In this document: piece after piece, positions 61,819-64,000 of the stretch
Position numbering within the stretch: position 1 is the first letter of the stretch
Layout: every line of letters begins with the position of its first letter
Assembly: GCF_900155535.1 (NCBI RefSeq)
Contig: NZ_LT706963.1
Location: 189,929 to 253,928, forward strand
Origin: Corynebacterium urinipleomorphum
GTDB taxonomy: Bacteria; Actinomycetota; Actinomycetes; Mycobacteriales; Mycobacteriaceae
Direction: 5' to 3'
DNA length: 64,000 bases
Notes under the pieces: model-generated
The model's input: only the letters and a program-made list of their open reading frames with translations
Told to the model about the DNA's origin: nothing
Database searches by the model: none
Position numbers and translations under genes: made by a program

Positions 61819-62454
61819 TTAGACGGCGGACACTCCGCGCCGCACGTCGTTCCACTCCGCCATGTTCTGCTGCAGTTTCTGGATGCCCAGGCCGACCAGG
61901 GATCCGAGGATCACGCCGACGACCATGGCCAGGAGGGGGTAGTCGGACATGATCGCGCCGCCGATGTACCCCACGCCCACACCGATGGTGACCCAGAGCA
62001 GAACGCCGATGGTGTCGTAGAGGAAGAAAAGGAACCAGTTGTAACGGACGGACCCGAGCACGATGGTGGCCACCCACCGGGCCCAGGGCAAGAAGCGGGC
62101 CACAATGATGGTCACGCCGGCGCGCTTGTTCATGTTGGAGCGCACCCACTCGATGGTCTTTCCGGCCCGGGAATCTGGGTCGAGTTGGTTGACCACCCGG
62201 ATGAGGCGGCCGCCCAGCATGAAGCACAGGTTGTCGCCGATGAGCGCACCGATCGCGGCGGCGGCGAAGATCCAGCGGATATCAGGTACCCCCTGGGAGC
62301 CGGAGAACGCGCCGGAGAGGTTCAACACAGTCTCGGACGGCACGAGGGGGCAGAGCGCGTCGAGGGTGATGAGCAGGCTCAACAACGGGTAGAACACCGG
62401 CGTGGTCATGAGCTGCTCCAAGAACCCGACCAGCGAGTCCACTACTTCTGTCAC
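61819..62454 (-). CDS. DedA-family membrane protein
   Basis: A 211-residue DedA/SNARE-associated protein. Hydrophobic helices frame the motifs LCPLVPSETVLNLSGAFSGS and ARFLPWARWVATIVLGSVRY (the F-x-R-x3-P-x3-R-type core). The family flips undecaprenyl phosphate or phospholipids and supports envelope and pH stress tolerance. The GTG at 62454, with GGAAGGA upstream, is preferred to the ATG at 62496, whose first residues are hydrophilic. Confidence 0.87.
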   Translation of the reverse strand: MTEVVDSLVGFLEQLMTTPVFYPLLSLLITLDALCPLVPSETVLNLSGAFSGSQGVPDIRWIFAAAAIGALIGDNLCFMLGGRLIRVVNQLDPDSRAGKTIEWVRSNMNKRAGVTIIVARFLPWARWVATIVLGSVRYNWFLFFLYDTIGVLLWVTIGVGVGYIGGAIMSDYPLLAMVVGVILGSLVGLGIQKLQQNMAEWNDVRRGVSAV

Positions 62455-62561
62455 AGCTGCCGTCCTTCCCGTGTCGCGCCAGTGAGTCCGGCACACACCA
62501 GACTCGACCTCTTGCGGAAAGTGTAGTGGGGCGGGAGGGGGTGGGGGAGGGCAGTGTTAAC

Positions 62562-62571
62562 GTCGATAAGC
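62562..62571 (+). repeat. GTCGATAAGC element, copy 19 (intergenic)
   Basis: Exact 10-mer in the 211-bp spacer between dedA and topA. It follows the tract GGGAGGGGGTGGGGGAGGG, among the clearest composite elements in the window. Nothing else is recognised in this spacer apart from the topA ribosome site. Confidence 0.88.
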
Positions 62572-62665
62572 GAAAAAGCGCTACCCCTCGTTTACGCGGC
62601 CGTGAAATTAGTGGTAGTTGTCTTTGAGAGAATCGTTGACGCGAATATTTAAGGAGTCACCCGGC

Positions 62666-64000
62666 GTGGCTGAGCAGAACGGACAGGGCAAGACCCTGGT
62701 CATTGTGGAGTCGCAGACGAAGGCGAAGAAGATCCAGAAGTACCTGGGCGACGACTACTTCGTCGAGGCGTCTGTGGGCCACATCCGCGATCTTCCCGGC
62801 CGCGCCGCGGACATTCCCGCGAAGTACAAGAAGGAACCGTGGGCGAAGCTCGGCGTGAACCCGGAGGCGGAGTTCCAGCCGATTTACGTAGTTAGCACCG
62901 ACAAGAAGAAGAAGGTCGCCGACCTCAAAGACAAGCTGAAGAAGAGCGACAAGCTGCTGCTCGCCACAGACCCGGACCGCGAGGGCGAAGCGATTGCGTG
63001 GCACTTGCTCGAGGTGCTCAAGCCGAAGGTGCCGGTGGAGCGCATGGTGTTCAACGAGATCACTGAGTCCGCGATCAAGGAAGCCGCGGAGAATACGCGC
63101 GAGCTGGACATGGACCTCGTGGACGCGCAGGAAACGCGCCGCATCCTCGACCGCTTGTACGGCTACGAGGTGTCCCCCGTGCTGTGGAAGAAGGTCATGC
63201 CGCGCTTGTCCGCGGGCCGTGTCCAGTCCGTGGCCACCCGCGTCATCGTGGAGCGCGAACGCGAGCGCATGGCGTTCATCTCCGCGGAGTACTGGGACCT
63301 CACCGCTAAGCTCGCCCGCGACGCCGAGACATTCGACGCAAAGCTCACGCTTATCGACGGCTCCCGCATCGCCCAGGGCAAAGACTTCGACGACCGCGGA
63401 AAGCTCAAAAACGACGAGCTCGTGGTGGTCGACGAGCAGGATGCCCGCGCGCTGGCCGATGCCCTGACCGGCCAGGACCTGACGGTGACCAATGTGGTGT
63501 CTAAGCCGTACACCCGCCGGCCGTACCCGCCGTTCATGACGTCGACGCTGCAGCAGGCAGCCGGCGCGAAGCTGCACTTCACCTCGGCACGCACCATGCG
63601 TATCGCGCAGCGCCTGTACGAGAACGGCCACATCACCTATATGCGTACGGACTCGACCTCGCTGTCCAAGCAGGGACTCGACGCCGCCCGCAACGCAGCG
63701 CGCGAGCTCTACGGTGCGAACTACGTCACCGACTCCCCGCGCCGCTACGACCGCAAGGTGAAGAACTCCCAGGAGGCGCACGAGGCGATCCGCCCCGCAG
63801 GCGAGCGGTTCGCCACCCCCGGTGAGCTGGCCCGCGCCCTCGACGCCGAGGAATTCAAGCTCTACGAACTGATCTGGCAGCGCACCGTGGCCTCCCAGAT
63901 GGAAGATGCCCGCGGCACCTCCGTCACCGCCACCATCGCAGGTCAGGCGACCAGCGGCGAGAACGTCGAACTGTCTGCCTCCGGCCGCACCGTCACGTTC
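62666..64000 (+). CDS. topA: DNA topoisomerase I, N-terminal part
   Basis: Runs off the window end (445 residues visible of roughly 950-1000 expected). Toprim domain with KTLVIVESQTKAKKIQKYLG and LLATDPDREGEAIAWHL, then LSAGRVQSVATRVIVERE and the catalytic tyrosine in HITYMRTDSTSLSKQGLDAA. It relaxes negative supercoils. GTG start at 62666 with AAGGAG 9 nt upstream. No terminator or stop is seen before the edge. Confidence 0.96.
   Translation, partial: MAEQNGQGKTLVIVESQTKAKKIQKYLGDDYFVEASVGHIRDLPGRAADIPAKYKKEPWAKLGVNPEAEFQPIYVVSTDKKKKVADLKDKLKKSDKLLLATDPDREGEAIAWHLLEVLKPKVPVERMVFNEITESAIKEAAENTRELDMDLVDAQETRRILDRLYGYEVSPVLWKKVMPRLSAGRVQSVATRVIVERERERMAFISAEYWDLTAKLARDAETFDAKLTLIDGSRIAQGKDFDDRGKLKNDELVVVDEQDARALADALTGQDLTVTNVVSKPYTRRPYPPFMTSTLQQAAGAKLHFTSARTMRIAQRLYENGHITYMRTDSTSLSKQGLDAARNAARELYGANYVTDSPRRYDRKVKNSQEAHEAIRPAGERFATPGELARALDAEEFKLYELIWQRTVASQMEDARGTSVTATIAGQATSGENVELSASGRTVTF
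63349..63358 (-). repeat. GTCGATAAGC element, copy 20
   Basis: Exact 10-mer inside topA, antisense, read as L-I-D in KLTLIDGSRI. The upstream motif-strand side is GGGCGATGCGGGAGCC. Confidence 0.85.

Overview
The window is a 64 kb piece of a high-GC actinobacterial chromosome, almost certainly Corynebacterium. The gene order aspT - dnaX - ybaB - recR - gatD/murT - dnaQ-like - leuA - lysC - asd - sigC - katA, followed by ponA - whcA - ridA - glxR - nth - marP - tad locus - helicase - csp - topA, matches what I know of corynebacterial chromosomes. A near-identical GlxR, a WhiB protein, an MmpL transporter and many leaderless genes fit this. No rRNA, CRISPR array or prophage is seen.

Layout. 1-5 kb: the end of an mmpL gene, then a queuosine salvage set (tgt, a YhhQ-type transporter, gluQ) with a Phd/PIN toxin-antitoxin pair inserted in it, then tRNA-Ser and the 4.5S SRP RNA. 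5-11.4 kb: aspT, a hypothetical gene, a cytosolic two-component pair facing an FtsX-type ABC exporter, and a HicA/HicB-like pair. 11.7-25.8 kb: DNA polymerase III tau/gamma, recombination (recR), peptidoglycan amidation (murT-gatD), leucine synthesis (leuA with a leader peptide) and aspartate-family synthesis (lysC-asd), then sigC. 26-29.5 kb: katA and an IS3-like element. 29.6-35.7 kb: a six-gene Mrp Na+/H+ antiporter operon. 35.8-44.1 kb: an envelope protein, tRNA-Pro, a phosphoesterase, yqeY, ponA, whcA, a small DUF4177-like gene, ridA and a metallo-beta-lactamase fold gene. 44.4-47 kb: an HNH endonuclease gene split by an IS256-family element. 47-54 kb: glxR, nth, a thioredoxin-like gene, nudix, marP and neighbours. 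54-59 kb: a Flp/Tad pilus cluster. 59-64 kb: a DEAH helicase, a cold-shock gene, dedA and the start of topA.

The most striking signal is not a gene. The exact 10-mer GTCGATAAGC occurs 20 times (10 per strand) where about 0.1 would be expected by chance. Most copies are preceded on the same strand by a G-rich tract. Seventeen lie inside ordinary housekeeping genes, mostly encoding Leu-Ile-Asp or Val-Asp-Lys, and 13 of these 17 are antisense to the gene. It looks like a genome-wide functional DNA word, such as an uptake, recombination or chromosome-organisation signal. I do not know a described function for it in this genus.

Other points of interest are Tgt and MurT proteins that appear to lack their structural zinc cysteines, a perfect 16-bp palindrome before the toxin-antitoxin operon, a decamer array before lysC, nested inverted repeats and an enlarged DDE domain in the IS3-like element, two DnaA-box pairs outside oriC, and a conspicuous set of leaderless promoters (TANNNT about 7 nt before the start codon).
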